Positions 36,012-45,418 of a stretch of 64,000 nucleotides of DNA are shown here, in pieces (position 1 is the stretch's first letter; each line of letters opens with the position of its first letter). Source of the stretch: Agrobacterium cucumeris (lineage in GTDB: Bacteria > Pseudomonadota > Alphaproteobacteria > Rhizobiales > Rhizobiaceae); NCBI RefSeq assembly GCF_030036535.1, contig NZ_CP080387.1:1426001-1490000 (forward strand), given 5' to 3'. The translations under genes and the position numbers were made by a program. The notes under the pieces are model-generated. The model had not been told where the DNA came from. It did not search any database and worked only from the letters and a program-made list of their open reading frames with translations.

Positions 36012-36818
36012 ATGACGAGTGCAACCATGTCCAATCCCTCCTCCACCTCCTCCGTTGTCACCGCCGCCATGCTCGCCATCGGCGACGAATTGCTGTCGGG
36101 CCGCACCAAGGACAAGAATATCGGCCATCTTGCAGATGTTCTCACCATGTCCGGCATTGACCTCAAGGAAGTGCGCATCGTCGCCGACGAGGAGGAGCAG
36201 ATCGTCGAGGCGCTGAATGCGCTGCGCGGCCGTTATGATTATGTCTTTACGTCAGGCGGCATCGGCCCGACCCATGACGATATAACCGCGGATGCGGTGT
36301 CAGTGGCATTCGGCCTGCCCTGCGAGCACGATGCCGAGGCGCTGCGCCTGCTGGGCGACATGTACCGCGTCCGCGAGATGGAATTCACCGAAGCGCGCAA
36401 GCGCATGGCGCGCATGCCAAAAGGTGCCGCACACATCGCCAATCCCGTTTCCGTCGCCCCCGGCTTCGTCATCGGCAATGTTTATGTCATGGCCGGCGTA
36501 CCGCAGGTGTTCCAGGCCATGCTCGACAATGTCATGCCGACCTTGCGCACCGGTGCGAAGGTCATGTCGCAGGCGGTGCGCTCCCCCTATGGCGAAGGCG
36601 ATATCGGCACGCCGCTGACGGCCATCCAGAAGGCTCATCCCGAAACCAGCATCGGCTCCTACCCGAAATATGACGGACAGCGTTTTTCGACGGAGATCGT
36701 CGTGCGCGCCCGCGACGCCGGCGTGCTGAAGGCGGCAACCGAGGCGGTCGCAGCCATGATCGAAACCATCGGCCAGGAGAAGCAACTGGCCGCCAGCAAG
36801 GGCGATGCAACCGCCTGA
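36012..36818 (+). CDS. CinA-family MoCF-domain protein
   Basis: A 268-aa protein built on the molybdopterin-binding MoCF domain (about residues 17-185), with AMLAIGDELLSGRTKDKN at the start and FTSGGIGPTHDDITADAVS as the central signature. It lacks the C-terminal PncC amidase domain found in full-length CinA, so only the pyrophosphatase/competence-type domain is present. Its true substrate in rhizobia is not known. GGGG six bases before the ATG decides the start over an ATG 15 bases later. It is separate from the Moco cluster at 2-7 kb. Confidence 0.88.
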   Translation: MTSATMSNPSSTSSVVTAAMLAIGDELLSGRTKDKNIGHLADVLTMSGIDLKEVRIVADEEEQIVEALNALRGRYDYVFTSGGIGPTHDDITADAVSVAFGLPCEHDAEALRLLGDMYRVREMEFTEARKRMARMPKGAAHIANPVSVAPGFVIGNVYVMAGVPQVFQAMLDNVMPTLRTGAKVMSQAVRSPYGEGDIGTPLTAIQKAHPETSIGSYPKYDGQRFSTEIVVRARDAGVLKAATEAVAAMIETIGQEKQLAASKGDATA

Positions 36819-37023
36819 GAAGGAAAAGGCCTGAAACGAAAAGGTTTGACCAAAATCAAGGTGGCGGCCTGTAAAGGCGGCCACTCTCCCCCCTGAGCAT
36901 TTCCAGGAAAAGCGGAACAGCTTTTCCGTCCGGACAATACGCAAAACAGAGACTGAGATCCCTCTGGCGATTCGAAGAAAAGCCAGAACGATCTGAAAAC
37001 GACATGTCACCGAGGAGAGAAAA

Positions 37024-37869
37024 ATGGGTTACAAAACGATACTGGCAGTGGTCGACAATGTATCGAACACGCAGAAGCTCGGCGAATTCGTGGTAAGCCT
37101 TGCCGACCAGTTTTCCTCACATGTGATCGGCCTGCACATGGAAACGCTGGCCGCCGTTCCGCTCGTCGCACCGATGGAAATTCCCGATCCCGCCACCGTG
37201 CAGGCTTTGCAGGATGTGGCGCACAAGGAAACCACCGATGTCGGAACCCTTTTCGAACGCACGCTGTCTACCAACGGCGTCTCGCATGAATGGCGCAGCT
37301 TCGTCACATCGGTCGGTTACGCCTCCGCATCCGCCATCGACAGCGCCCGTTGCGCCGATTTGATCGTCGCCCGCCAGAGCAGCTCCTCGGCACTGTCAGA
37401 CAGCCGCTCGGATATTGACGGTTTCCTTTATGAAAGTGGCCGTCCCGTTCTCCTCGTGCCGCATGTGCTGACCGTCGCCAAGCCGATCAAGCGCGTCCTC
37501 ATCGCCTGGAATGGCTCGCGGGAGGCCACACGCGCCACCTTCGACGCCCTGCCCTTCCTGAAAGCCGCCGAAAGCGTCGAGATTTTCTCCGTCGATCAGG
37601 CCGAGAGCGAAACGCAGTCGTCGGGTCTCGCCGGCGCGGAACTGGCCGCCACGCTCGCCCGCCACGGTGTCAACGTCACAGTGACCTCGCAGGAAAAGAT
37701 CGCCGGCATTTCACCGCAGGCAGCCATCGAAAACCGTCTGTCGGATAACAGCGTCGACCTTCTGGTCATGGGCGCCTATGGCCATTCCCGCTGGTGGGAA
37801 CTGCTGTTCGGCGGCGTCACGCGCACCCTGCTCGATTCCATGACGGCGATGACGCTGCTCTCGCGCTAA
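37024..37869 (+). CDS. Tandem universal stress protein
   Basis: A 281-aa protein with two Usp domains, residues 1-140 and 150-281. The first starts YKTILAVVDNVSN, the second IKRVLIAWNGSREATRA. The C-terminal domain ends in VMGAYGHSRWWELLFGGVTRTLL, the ATP-binding G-x2-G-x9-G-like signature; the first domain has lost it. GGAGAG lies just before the ATG. A stand-alone gene followed by a palindromic repeat. Confidence 0.88.
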   Translation: MGYKTILAVVDNVSNTQKLGEFVVSLADQFSSHVIGLHMETLAAVPLVAPMEIPDPATVQALQDVAHKETTDVGTLFERTLSTNGVSHEWRSFVTSVGYASASAIDSARCADLIVARQSSSSALSDSRSDIDGFLYESGRPVLLVPHVLTVAKPIKRVLIAWNGSREATRATFDALPFLKAAESVEIFSVDQAESETQSSGLAGAELAATLARHGVNVTVTSQEKIAGISPQAAIENRLSDNSVDLLVMGAYGHSRWWELLFGGVTRTLLDSMTAMTLLSR

Positions 37870-37940
37870 ATATGGATGCGGTGCAAACAGCGCCGCCGCC
37901 CCCCCTCAGCATTCCGCATGGATCGAGCGAGTGCCGCATA

Positions 37941-38064
37941 TTTCTTCTCCCCGCCGGGGAGAAGTCCGCGGCAGCGGGATGAGGGGGCAAGGGTAGAGAT
38001 ATTCGGCTACGTTGCCCCCTCATCCGACCCTTCAGGCCACCTTCTCCCCGGCGGGGAGAAGAAA
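37941..38064. repeat. 124-bp palindromic element between usp and gpt
   Basis: Perfect 24-bp terminal inverted repeats (37941-37964 with 38041-38064), each containing the palindrome CTTCTCCCCGCCGGGGAGAAG, enclose an inner inverted pair (GGATGAGGGGGCAA and TTGCCCCCTCATCC). It differs from the RIME-like and CCTCGGGCTTGACCC families, so it is another dispersed palindrome family. It is the main content of the 300-bp gap before gpt. Confidence 0.82.
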
Positions 38065-38178
38065 CAGGTGGCAATCTCCCAGCTCAAACAACACGCCTCA
38101 CGCGGAAAGCTTGCCTTTTTGCCGGTCTTGCGGCTATTAGCCAAAGCCATCGACAATTTTGACCAGATGGTAGACGAC

Positions 38179-38676
38179 ATGTCCCTTCCCGATAAAGCCT
38201 TTCCCGTCTCCTGGGACCAGTTCCACCGCGATGCCCGTGCGCTTGCCTGGCGTCTTGCCGGCCTCGATAAAGAGTTCCGGGCAATCGTCTGTATCACCCG
38301 CGGTGGCCTTGTGCCGGCGGCGATCATTTCCCGCGAACTGAACATCCGCCTGATCGACACGGTCTGCATCGCCACCCGTCATGACTATGTCAATCAGGGC
38401 GATACGGTGCTGCTGAAGGGCGTCGACCCGAAACTGGCCGCGGATGGCGGCGAAGGCGTGCTCGTGCTTGACGATCTGACCGATACCGGCAAGACAGCGC
38501 TGGAAGTGCGCGAAATGCTGCCGAGAGCCCATTTTGCCTGCGTTTACGCCAAGCCGAAGGGCGTGCCGACCATTGACACCTTCGTCACTGAAGTCAGCCA
38601 GGACACCTGGATCTATTTTCCCTGGGACATGGGCTTCACCTATCAGGAGCCGATCGCCAAGGGATCGCGCGGCTGA
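38179..38676 (+). CDS. gpt: Xanthine phosphoribosyltransferase
   Basis: A purine-salvage enzyme of 165 aa that joins PRPP with xanthine or guanine. The motif [21 protein letters not shown] precedes the PRPP-binding signature [14 protein letters not shown] near residues 96-109, and the C-terminus [13 protein letters not shown] is conserved in proteobacterial Gpt. The ATG at 38179 gives the usual length; another 4 codons upstream (38167) is possible. Neither has a strong ribosome site. Confidence 0.93.
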   Translation: MSLPDKAFPVSWDQFHRDARALAWRLAGLDKEFRAIVCITRGGLVPAAIISRELNIRLIDTVCIATRHDYVNQGDTVLLKGVDPKLAADGGEGVLVLDDLTDTGKTALEVREMLPRAHFACVYAKPKGVPTIDTFVTEVSQDTWIYFPWDMGFTYQEPIAKGSRG

Positions 38677-38704
38677 TTGCCCACAGGGGAACCCATTTCT
38701 CATC

Positions 38705-38818
38705 CGTCATTCCGGCCTTGAGCCGGAATCCAGCCACGGCGCGTCTGCGCCGTGAGAAGAGTCTCTCGCGATCAAGGACTTGATCGCGCTGGACCCCGGA
38801 TCTGGTCCGGGGTGACGG
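38705..38818. repeat. RIME-like mosaic palindrome, copy 3
   Basis: About 114 bp just past gpt. Here the two arms differ: the left is ATTCCGGCCTTGAGCCGGAAT-like, the right CCCCGGATCTGGTCCGGGG-like, each self-complementary. The core (CACGGCGCGTCTGCGCCGTG and a GCGATCAAGGACTTGATCGC palindrome) matches the copy at 51172-51284 but not the other three. Confidence 0.78.
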
Positions 38819-38870
38819 AGTGCGGATGCACCAACCGCGCAAGACTTCCCCCAGCAATATCCACTCTTTC

Positions 38871-38896
38871 GCCGTCCCACCCGGGGCGGCTTTTTT
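38871..38896 (+). terminator. Strong intrinsic terminator between gpt and nrdJ
   Basis: An 8-bp stem GCCGTCCC/GGGGCGGC (one G-T pair), loop ACCC, is followed by six T. It lies 195 bp past the gpt stop, after a RIME-like repeat, so it may end gpt transcripts or an unannotated small RNA. Confidence 0.85.
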
Positions 38897-39088
38897 GTGT
38901 GAAATGGCCTTTTTGCCGACAGCGGAAAAACACGGAAAAACCGCAGTGTCGCCTTTATGCCTCACCCCGGAAATGCTGGTTTTTGGCTTTCCGCTGCGGA
39001 AACCAGCCCCGCACAGGCTTGAGATTTCCCCGCCAAGTGACTGATTCTTTTGAAAGCTTTTGCTTTCCCCGTTTTCCACAGGCACTTC

Positions 39089-39104
39089 ACACAATATCTT
39101 GTGG
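39089..39104. promoter_or_regulatory. NrdR box upstream of nrdJ
   Basis: ACACAATATCTTGTGG matches the NrdR repressor palindrome (remembered consensus ACACWATATATWGTGT) at 14 of 16 positions. NrdR represses ribonucleotide reductase genes when dATP is high. The site lies about 410 bp before the nrdJ start. NrdR normally binds paired boxes about three turns apart, and a clear partner at that spacing is not seen. Confidence 0.6.
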
Positions 39105-39336
39105 TTAAAAATGCGTTTCAATCTATGGCTTGACGAATCTATGCCGCAAGAGGAAAGTGACAGTTATGTTGCGGCGGCAACGGACCGGAAAGTAACGAGG
39201 CCGGTTCCTTTCAATCTCAGCTCGCTAATCCAGACGCGGCGTCCCGGCCATCAGGGGGCGGTTTGCCGGTGGGTTTCTGCGCGCCTTCGGGAACCGCCAA
39301 AAACATGACGCGGGGACTGGCGGCAGGAAGCTGTTG

Positions 39337-39352
39337 ATACTATATTTAGTAT
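39337..39352. promoter_or_regulatory. A+T-rich palindrome, possible second NrdR-like box
   Basis: ATACTATATTTAGTAT is nearly perfectly palindromic and has the NrdR-box layout but departs from it at the outer ACAC/GTGT. It lies 165 bp before nrdJ, close enough to overlap a promoter. Confidence 0.35.
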
Positions 39353-39516
39353 TCCACACTATGCTTGCAGCCGAATAAGCCACGAGATACAGGGATCACA
39401 TCCAAGGATGAACATCCCTTTCAGATCGGCAACAACCGGCTGCGCGAAGACATCGCACGGCTGGACCGGATTTTTGCGCCCTTTGCCGGGCGCCCAATGG
39501 ACGAGGACAGGAAACC

Positions 39517-42500
39517 ATGCGCATTGAACGTCGCTTCACGAAGCCCGGCCAATCGCCTTATGCGGAGATCGACTTCCGCAAGGCCGTCAGTGAAATCAAG
39601 AACCCCGACGGCTCCATCGTGTTCCGTCTGGCGGATATCGACGTTCCCGCGCAGTTCAGCCAGGTGGCGACCGACGTTCTGGCGCAGAAATATTTCCGCA
39701 AGGCCGGTGTGCCGAAGGTGCTGAAGAAGGTCGAGGAGAACGACGTTCCTTCCTTCCTCTGGCGCTCGGTTGCCGATGAGAAAGCACTCAAAGACGTGCC
39801 CGAAGCCGAACGTTACGGCTCCGAGACCGATGCGCGCCAGGTTTTCGACCGTCTGGCCGGCACCTGGGCCTATTGGGGCTGGAAGGGCAAATATTTCTCC
39901 ACCGAAGAAGATGCGCTCGCCTTCCGCGACGAGCTTGCCTACATGCTCGCCACCCAGCGCGTCGCCCCTAACTCCCCGCAATGGTTCAACACCGGCCTGC
40001 ACTGGGCCTATGGCATTGATGGTCCGGGCCAGGGCCATTTCTATGTCGACCCCTTCACCGGCAAGCTGACCAAGTCCAAATCCGCTTACGAACATCCGCA
40101 GCCGCATGCCTGCTTCATCCAGTCCGTTGAAGACGATCTGGTCAATGAAGGCGGCATCATGGACCTGTGGGTGCGTGAAGCGCGCCTGTTCAAATACGGC
40201 TCCGGCACCGGCTCCAACTTCTCCTATCTGCGTGGCGAAGGCGAAAAGCTTTCCGGCGGCGGCAAGTCGTCAGGCCTGATGAGCTTCCTCAAGATCGGCG
40301 ACCGCGCAGCCGGCGCCATCAAGTCCGGCGGCACGACCCGTCGCGCAGCGAAGATGGTCGTCGTTGATGCCGATCACCCTGATATCGAAGCCTATATCGA
40401 CTGGAAGGTGAACGAGGAGCAGAAGGTTGCCGCCCTCGTGACCGGCTCCAAGATCGTCGCCAAGCACCTGAAGGCCATCATGAAGGCCTGCGTCAACTGC
40501 GAAGCTGACAATGGTGACTGCTTCGACCCGGCCAAGAACCCTGCCCTGAAGCGCGAAATCCGCGCTGCCAAGAAGGACATGGTGCCGGAAAACTACGTCA
40601 AGCGCGTCATCCAGTTCGCCGAACAGGGTTACAAGGACATCCAGTTCAAGACCTACGACACGGATTGGGATTCGGAAGCCTACCTCACGGTTTCGGGCCA
40701 GAACTCCAACAACTCCGTCTCGCTGAAGGATGACTTCCTGCGCGCTGTCGAAAATGACGGCGACTGGAACCTCACCGCCCGCAAGGACGGCAAGGTCATG
40801 AAGACGCTGAAGGCCCGCGATCTCTGGGAAAAGATTTCCCATGCCGCCTGGGCATCGGCTGACCCGGGCCTGCACTTCAACACCACCATGAACGACTGGC
40901 ACACCTCGCCGGCCGAAGGCCCGATCCGCGCCTCCAACCCGTGCTCGGAATATATGTTCCTTGACGACACGGCCTGCAACCTTGCCTCGCTGAACCTGCT
41001 TCAGTTCAAGGATGCCAAGACGAAGCGCATCGATATCGCCGATTACGAACATGCCGTGCGCCTGTGGACCGTCGTGCTCGAAGTCTCCGTGATGATGGCG
41101 CAGTTCCCGTCGCGCCAGATCGCCGAGCGCTCCTATGAATACCGCACGCTCGGCCTCGGTTACGCCAATATCGGCGGCCTCCTGATGTCGTCTGGCATTC
41201 CCTATGACAGCGATGAGGGCCGCGCCATTGCAGGTAGCCTCACCGCCATCATGACCGGTGTTTCCTATGCAACCTCGGCTGAAATGGCCGGCGAGCTTGG
41301 CCCGTTCCCGAGCTTTGCACCGAACCGCGACAACATGTTGCGCGTCATCCGCAACCACCGCCGCGCCGCCCATGGCCTGTCGGATGGTTATGAGGGCCTG
41401 TCGGTCAACCCGGTCGCGCTCATTCATGCCGATTGCACGGATCAGGACCTCATCGCCCACGCAACAGCCGCCTGGGACAAGGCGCTGGCGCTTGGCGAAC
41501 AGCACGGCTACCGCAACGCCCAGACCACCGTCATCGCGCCAACAGGCACGATCGGCCTCGTGATGGATTGCGACACGACCGGCATCGAGCCCGACTTCGC
41601 GCTGGTGAAGTTCAAGAAGCTCGCCGGTGGCGGTTACTTCAAGATCATCAATCGCGCGGTTCCGGATGCCCTGCGTTCGCTTGGGTATTCCGAAAGCCAG
41701 ATCGCCGAGATCGAGGCCTATGCCGTTGGCCATGGCAATCTCAACCAGGCGCCGGCCATCAACCCCTCGACGCTGAAGGCCAAGGGCTTCACCGATGAGA
41801 AGATCGAAGCCGTCAACGCCGCGCTGAAAAGCGCCTTCGACATCAAGTTCGTCTTCAACCAGTGGACGCTGGGTGCAGACTTCCTGAAGGGCACGCTGAA
41901 GGTTTCCGACGAGCAGCTCTCCGACATGAGCTTCAACCTGCTCGAGCATCTCGGATTCGGCAGGAAGGACATCGAAGCTGCGAACGTTCACGTCTGCGGC
42001 GCGATGACGCTGGAAGGCGCACCGTTCCTGAAGGCCGAGCACCTGCCGGTCTTCGATTGCGCCAACCCCTGCGGCAAGATCGGCAAGCGTTATCTCTCGG
42101 TCGAATCGCACATCCGCATGATGGCGGCGGCACAGCCCTTCATCTCGGGTGCGATCTCCAAGACGATCAACATGCCGAATGATGCGACGGTGGAAGATTG
42201 CGGCGCGGCCTACATGCTCTCCTGGAAGCTGGCGCTGAAGGCCAACGCCCTTTACCGCGATGGCTCCAAGCTTTCCCAGCCGCTCAACGCCTCGCTGGTG
42301 GAAGATGACGACGAAGAAGATTTCGTCGAAGAACTGATCCAGCAGCCGCTCGCCCAGCAGGCCGTGACGATCACCGAAAAGATCGTCGAACGCGTCATCG
42401 AGCGTGTCTCGCGCGAGCGTGAAAAGCTGCCGAACCGCCGTCAGGGTTACACCCAGAAGGCAACCGTTGGCGGTCACAAGGTCTATCTGCGCACCGGCGA

Positions 42501-43335
42501 ATTCGGTGACGGCCGCATCGGCGAAATCTTCATCGACATGCACAAGGAAGGTGCCGCCTTCCGTGCAATGATGAACAACTTCGCCATCGCCATTTCGCTC
42601 GGCCTGCAATATGGCGTGCCGCTGGAAGAATATGTGGAGGCCTTCACCTTCACCAAGTTCGAACCGGCCGGCATGGTGCAGGGCAACGACGCGATCAAGA
42701 ACGCCACGTCGATCCTCGACTACGTGTTCCGCGAACTCGCCGTCTCCTATCTCGGCCGCCACGATCTGGCCCATGTCGATACGTCGGATTTCTCCAACAC
42801 GGCACTGGGCAAGGGCATCCAGGAAGGCAAGACCAACCTCGTTTCCACCGGCTGGACCCGCGGTTACAAGCCGACGCTGGTTTCCAGCAATGGCGGCGAA
42901 CGTTCGTCTTCCGAGCCGAAGGGCTCGGCAACGGCCACCCCCGCCCGTGGCTCCGCCAACGTCACCTCCTTTGCCGGCTCCGCTGCCCGCAAGCTGGAAC
43001 CGACGGTCGCCATCGCAACCTCCGAAATCGTCTCCTTCAAGCGGGACTATGAAGAGCGCGCCAAGGAACTGGCCGAAGAGATCGCCGAAGAAGTGATCGA
43101 CGAAGTGGTTCAGGAATCCCAGCAGACCGCCACCGCCCTCTTCTCCGACAAGGCCGCCGCAGACGCTGCATCGGCCAAGGCGGAAGCCAAGAAGGTGGAA
43201 AACGAACGCCGCATGCGCTCGATCGCGCAGGGCTATACGGGCAACATGTGCTCGGAATGCCAGAACTTCACGATGGTGCGGAACGGCACCTGCGAGAAGT
43301 GCGATACCTGCGGTGCGACGAGCGGGTGCTCTTAA
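39517..43335 (+). CDS. nrdJ: Adenosylcobalamin-dependent ribonucleotide reductase NrdJ (class II)
   Basis: Reduces ribonucleotides to deoxyribonucleotides using a B12-derived radical, independent of oxygen. The protein is 1272 aa. The N-terminal half covers substrate and effector binding ([43 protein letters not shown]). The barrel follows, with [20 protein letters not shown], one redox cysteine of the active site in the family, and ASNPCSEY. The last 40 residues form a four-cysteine metal/redox motif (MCSECQNF...CEKCDTCG) typical of the large rhizobial NrdJ. GAGGACAGGAAACC precedes the ATG. It ends at a very strong hairpin (43456-43492). Confidence 0.96.
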   Translation: MRIERRFTKPGQSPYAEIDFRKAVSEIKNPDGSIVFRLADIDVPAQFSQVATDVLAQKYFRKAGVPKVLKKVEENDVPSFLWRSVADEKALKDVPEAERYGSETDARQVFDRLAGTWAYWGWKGKYFSTEEDALAFRDELAYMLATQRVAPNSPQWFNTGLHWAYGIDGPGQGHFYVDPFTGKLTKSKSAYEHPQPHACFIQSVEDDLVNEGGIMDLWVREARLFKYGSGTGSNFSYLRGEGEKLSGGGKSSGLMSFLKIGDRAAGAIKSGGTTRRAAKMVVVDADHPDIEAYIDWKVNEEQKVAALVTGSKIVAKHLKAIMKACVNCEADNGDCFDPAKNPALKREIRAAKKDMVPENYVKRVIQFAEQGYKDIQFKTYDTDWDSEAYLTVSGQNSNNSVSLKDDFLRAVENDGDWNLTARKDGKVMKTLKARDLWEKISHAAWASADPGLHFNTTMNDWHTSPAEGPIRASNPCSEYMFLDDTACNLASLNLLQFKDAKTKRIDIADYEHAVRLWTVVLEVSVMMAQFPSRQIAERSYEYRTLGLGYANIGGLLMSSGIPYDSDEGRAIAGSLTAIMTGVSYATSAEMAGELGPFPSFAPNRDNMLRVIRNHRRAAHGLSDGYEGLSVNPVALIHADCTDQDLIAHATAAWDKALALGEQHGYRNAQTTVIAPTGTIGLVMDCDTTGIEPDFALVKFKKLAGGGYFKIINRAVPDALRSLGYSESQIAEIEAYAVGHGNLNQAPAINPSTLKAKGFTDEKIEAVNAALKSAFDIKFVFNQWTLGADFLKGTLKVSDEQLSDMSFNLLEHLGFGRKDIEAANVHVCGAMTLEGAPFLKAEHLPVFDCANPCGKIGKRYLSVESHIRMMAAAQPFISGAISKTINMPNDATVEDCGAAYMLSWKLALKANALYRDGSKLSQPLNASLVEDDDEEDFVEELIQQPLAQQAVTITEKIVERVIERVSREREKLPNRRQGYTQKATVGGHKVYLRTGEFGDGRIGEIFIDMHKEGAAFRAMMNNFAIAISLGLQYGVPLEEYVEAFTFTKFEPAGMVQGNDAIKNATSILDYVFRELAVSYLGRHDLAHVDTSDFSNTALGKGIQEGKTNLVSTGWTRGYKPTLVSSNGGERSSSEPKGSATATPARGSANVTSFAGSAARKLEPTVAIATSEIVSFKRDYEERAKELAEEIAEEVIDEVVQESQQTATALFSDKAAADAASAKAEAKKVENERRMRSIAQGYTGNMCSECQNFTMVRNGTCEKCDTCGATSGCS

Positions 43336-43455
43336 TAAGACCATTCAAGAAGAGGCTTTCCGGATGCCCGTCTGGTTGGATTATTCCAGGAACAACCTCT
43401 GCCCAGATGAAAAAAACGAAGCGGGAACTCGGCGACTAAGCCTTAGGAAAGAAGC

Positions 43456-43492
43456 AATAGAATCAGGCGTTTTGACGCCTGGTTCTATTTAT
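43456..43492 (+). terminator. Intrinsic terminator of nrdJ
   Basis: A 15-bp stem (43456-43470 with 43475-43489, one G-T pair) with a TTTG loop. The trailing T tract is short (TTTATG), but the stem is exceptionally stable. It separates nrdJ from the A+T-richer insert downstream; the rest of the 294-bp gap shows nothing else I can support. Confidence 0.72.
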
Positions 43493-43629
43493 GAAAACCA
43501 AAGGGCCAGAGTTTTAAGGAATGCCGGGGGCAAGCTTAGAAGTCCGGCGAGATAAAGCCGGGCACCATACGCGCGTGACTAGTCAGCACGACAAGAGGCA
43601 GGGTTCAAAAGATTTCGAGGGGCGTTCTC

Positions 43630-44013
43630 CTACTTGGAGAGAGACCCGATAACCGTGATCGCGCCTTTATTGTTCCCATACTTGGAAGGCATGTCGTTGG
43701 CGAAACACCAAAGTTGTCCACTTCGTGGAGCAACCCATATTTTTTCACTTCCAATGAGAAAAGCCGTCGACTCGTCTTGATCCAACGCACCGATAAGGGC
43801 AAACCACTTTTCTTTGGGCGCTCGCTTCTTTGCAGCGAACGGTCGAAGCCAAAACCGATCGTAGCCATTCGCATCGGTGTTTATGTACCAATCGATCCAA
43901 GTTCCCTGCGCTGAGAATTTGTATTTTTGTCCCTTCTTGATTTCACAGAGAGGGGTCCACTTCGCATCTGCAGCAACAGACATATGGAACAGAGTTTCCA
44001 ATGCTTCGCTCAT
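43630..44013 (-). CDS. LecA (PA-IL)-like calcium-dependent lectin-fold protein
   Basis: A 127-aa protein with no signal peptide. Its second half closely follows the pattern of Pseudomonas LecA: GTWIDWY (residues 37-43, LecA GWASY region), ALIG near 72, WVAP (93-96) and FANDMPSKYGNNKGAITVI (104-122), matching LecA NDVPGTYGNNSG. In LecA the calcium and galactose are held by Asp, Thr carbonyl, Asn and Asn at spacing +0, +4, +7, +8; here these are D107, K111, N114 and N115 at identical spacing. So calcium and sugar binding are plausible. The start overlaps the upstream hydrolase gene (ATGA), so the two are translationally coupled. Composition is A+T-richer than neighbours. The LecA relation is my reading from remembered sequence, not a search. 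Confidence 0.75.
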   Translation of the reverse strand: MSEALETLFHMSVAADAKWTPLCEIKKGQKYKFSAQGTWIDWYINTDANGYDRFWLRPFAAKKRAPKEKWFALIGALDQDESTAFLIGSEKIWVAPRSGQLWCFANDMPSKYGNNKGAITVIGSLSK

Positions 44014-45014
44014 CGCACACCAGCCTTCTTAAGCGTCTGTCGGAATACCTTGGCAACCTCCGCAAATCCGCGATCGGTCGGATGAATTTCGTCTGCCCAT
44101 TCATTTGGGGGGACTTTTTTTCGAATGTCGGCGAGAAAAACATACGAACTGCTGGAATCTCCTGCGACCCTTTTGAGCATCTCGTAAAGCTCATTTATCA
44201 ATATCTCAATGATCTCGCATTGAAGAGCATGATCGACAATCTTCTTGCCCTTCATAGGGGCGCCAAGCCACTGATCTTTCTTGGCCCACGTGGGATTACG
44301 TTTGTCGCCTGGAAACCCACCGGGTATCGCGTAGTCGTACCCGTGAATAATGATGGGAAGTTTGGCAAAGTCGCGATCTCGTCTGATCGTGCTGACAACT
44401 TCCCGATAGGCCTCTTCAAGGGTCTGTAAGACTTTCCGCAACTTACTCCAATCGATGTGCCAACTCGCCGGTTTTCCCTGCGAATAGTCATTCAACAGTT
44501 GCAGCAGAACAGAGCGCCCGTATTCGTCAGAGCCTATGACGTCGTTACCTGCTGCGGAAAACAAGAATGCCTTCACATTCTTGCCTTTCAGGCGCAGCAA
44601 TTCGGGCATGTACTCCTTACTGCCATAGACCATGTTTCTCGCTGTGTCTCCAGCGGCATCAAGGCTAGAAATCACATAATCGGGGGCTAGTTGGTCGATC
44701 ACGTCTTCCAGCAAGAAAGGAAACTGAAACCAACTATCGCCCTCGGAAACAAGTATGGGCTTTCGAGCGGTATCGACCCGCGATTTGAATATCCGTTCGC
44801 GCCGTCCCCGGCAAAACCCATTTGCCCAATCAAGAGCGCTAGCAATTTCAAACTGCGCGCCCTCGGATATCTCCACCTTCAATGGGTCCGGTCTAATAAT
44901 CGGGTGAAATGCAGTCCCACCTGTTTCAGAAGTCAGGTATGTTGCAATTGTCTTTTCACTAACCGTCACATCCATGACCATCGCACGGAGCTGCTCGTAA
45001 GTGATCTTCGTCAT
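44010..45014 (-). CDS. SGNH/GDSL-type hydrolase with an unrecognised N-terminal domain
   Basis: A 334-aa protein without signal peptide. Residues about 88-334 form an SGNH hydrolase: block I VSEGDSWF with the nucleophile Ser94, the block II glycine in AAGDTARN (Gly122), block III SAAGNDVIG with Asn157, and block V WADEIHP giving Asp308 and His311. Residues 1-85 (TYEQLRAMVMDVTVSEKTIATYL... IIRPDPLKVEI) form a separate module I do not recognise; its short helix-rich pattern suggests an adaptor. GGAG lies 7 bases before the ATG. The gene is first in a two-gene operon with the LecA-like protein, between nrdJ and mntH, in DNA with lower G+C. Substrate (ester, lipid or sugar acetyl group) is unknown. 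Confidence 0.82.
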   Translation of the reverse strand: MTKITYEQLRAMVMDVTVSEKTIATYLTSETGGTAFHPIIRPDPLKVEISEGAQFEIASALDWANGFCRGRRERIFKSRVDTARKPILVSEGDSWFQFPFLLEDVIDQLAPDYVISSLDAAGDTARNMVYGSKEYMPELLRLKGKNVKAFLFSAAGNDVIGSDEYGRSVLLQLLNDYSQGKPASWHIDWSKLRKVLQTLEEAYREVVSTIRRDRDFAKLPIIIHGYDYAIPGGFPGDKRNPTWAKKDQWLGAPMKGKKIVDHALQCEIIEILINELYEMLKRVAGDSSSSYVFLADIRKKVPPNEWADEIHPTDRGFAEVAKVFRQTLKKAGVR

Positions 45015-45418
45015 AGTTACACTCCAGAGTCGAAAAACTCAAAACCGCATATCGCACCCACTAACATTTCGCAGAAAAATCATAAAAAAATCAAATATTA
45101 CAATCGCATGAAGAAAATAAACTGAAATTCAGACATACAATATATCTAATTATATTTATTCGATAATAAATATTTAAAACCACAAATTGCGTTATCGGTC
45201 AACTCCTTGAATATTTTCCGATTTCGATGTATAGAAAACCGATAATTTAGAATTTCTGCTAACCGGCTTCGAATATATCTTCGGCTGGCTGCAGAGCAGC
45301 TAAACCTTGTTCAGTTAAGCTTTTAAAATCCAAATTTAGATTAGCATCATGAGACGTCTCAGACGCCCGTACGCTTGCGCGGGGCGAGCCTCAAAAAGCG
45401 CGACAGCTCTTTTTTTCC
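45015..45418. other. Strongly A+T-rich gap before the SGNH/lectin operon
   Basis: About 400 bp with runs such as ATATATCTAATTATATTTATT, far richer in A+T than any other part of the window. No gene is supported. It should contain the operon promoter (reading left) and ends near mntH at a return to G+C-rich sequence. No inverted terminal repeats, tRNA fragment or transposase remnant were found. Confidence 0.5.

Larger units (their letters stand above)
38819..39516. other. Long non-coding leader region upstream of nrdJ
   Basis: About 700 bp without a supported gene; small open frames lack coding character. It contains an intrinsic terminator (38871-38896), a strong NrdR-box match (39089-39104), a second weaker palindrome (39337-39352) and several hairpin-forming stretches. 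I searched for the conserved cores of a cobalamin riboswitch, expected for a B12-dependent enzyme, and did not find them. Confidence 0.55.

Noticed and set aside
39060..39308. 82-aa open frame before nrdJ
   Set aside because: Overlaps the NrdR box, has no ribosome site and no coding character.
38819..39516. Cobalamin riboswitch upstream of nrdJ
   Set aside because: The conserved B12-box and core sequences are not found, although a B12 enzyme follows.
40270..43344. 1024-aa open frame on the - strand
   Set aside because: Mirror of nrdJ, which carries the conserved reductase motifs.
43336..43629. Short open frame of about 80 codons just past nrdJ
   Set aside because: It runs through the nrdJ terminator hairpin and lacks a ribosome site.
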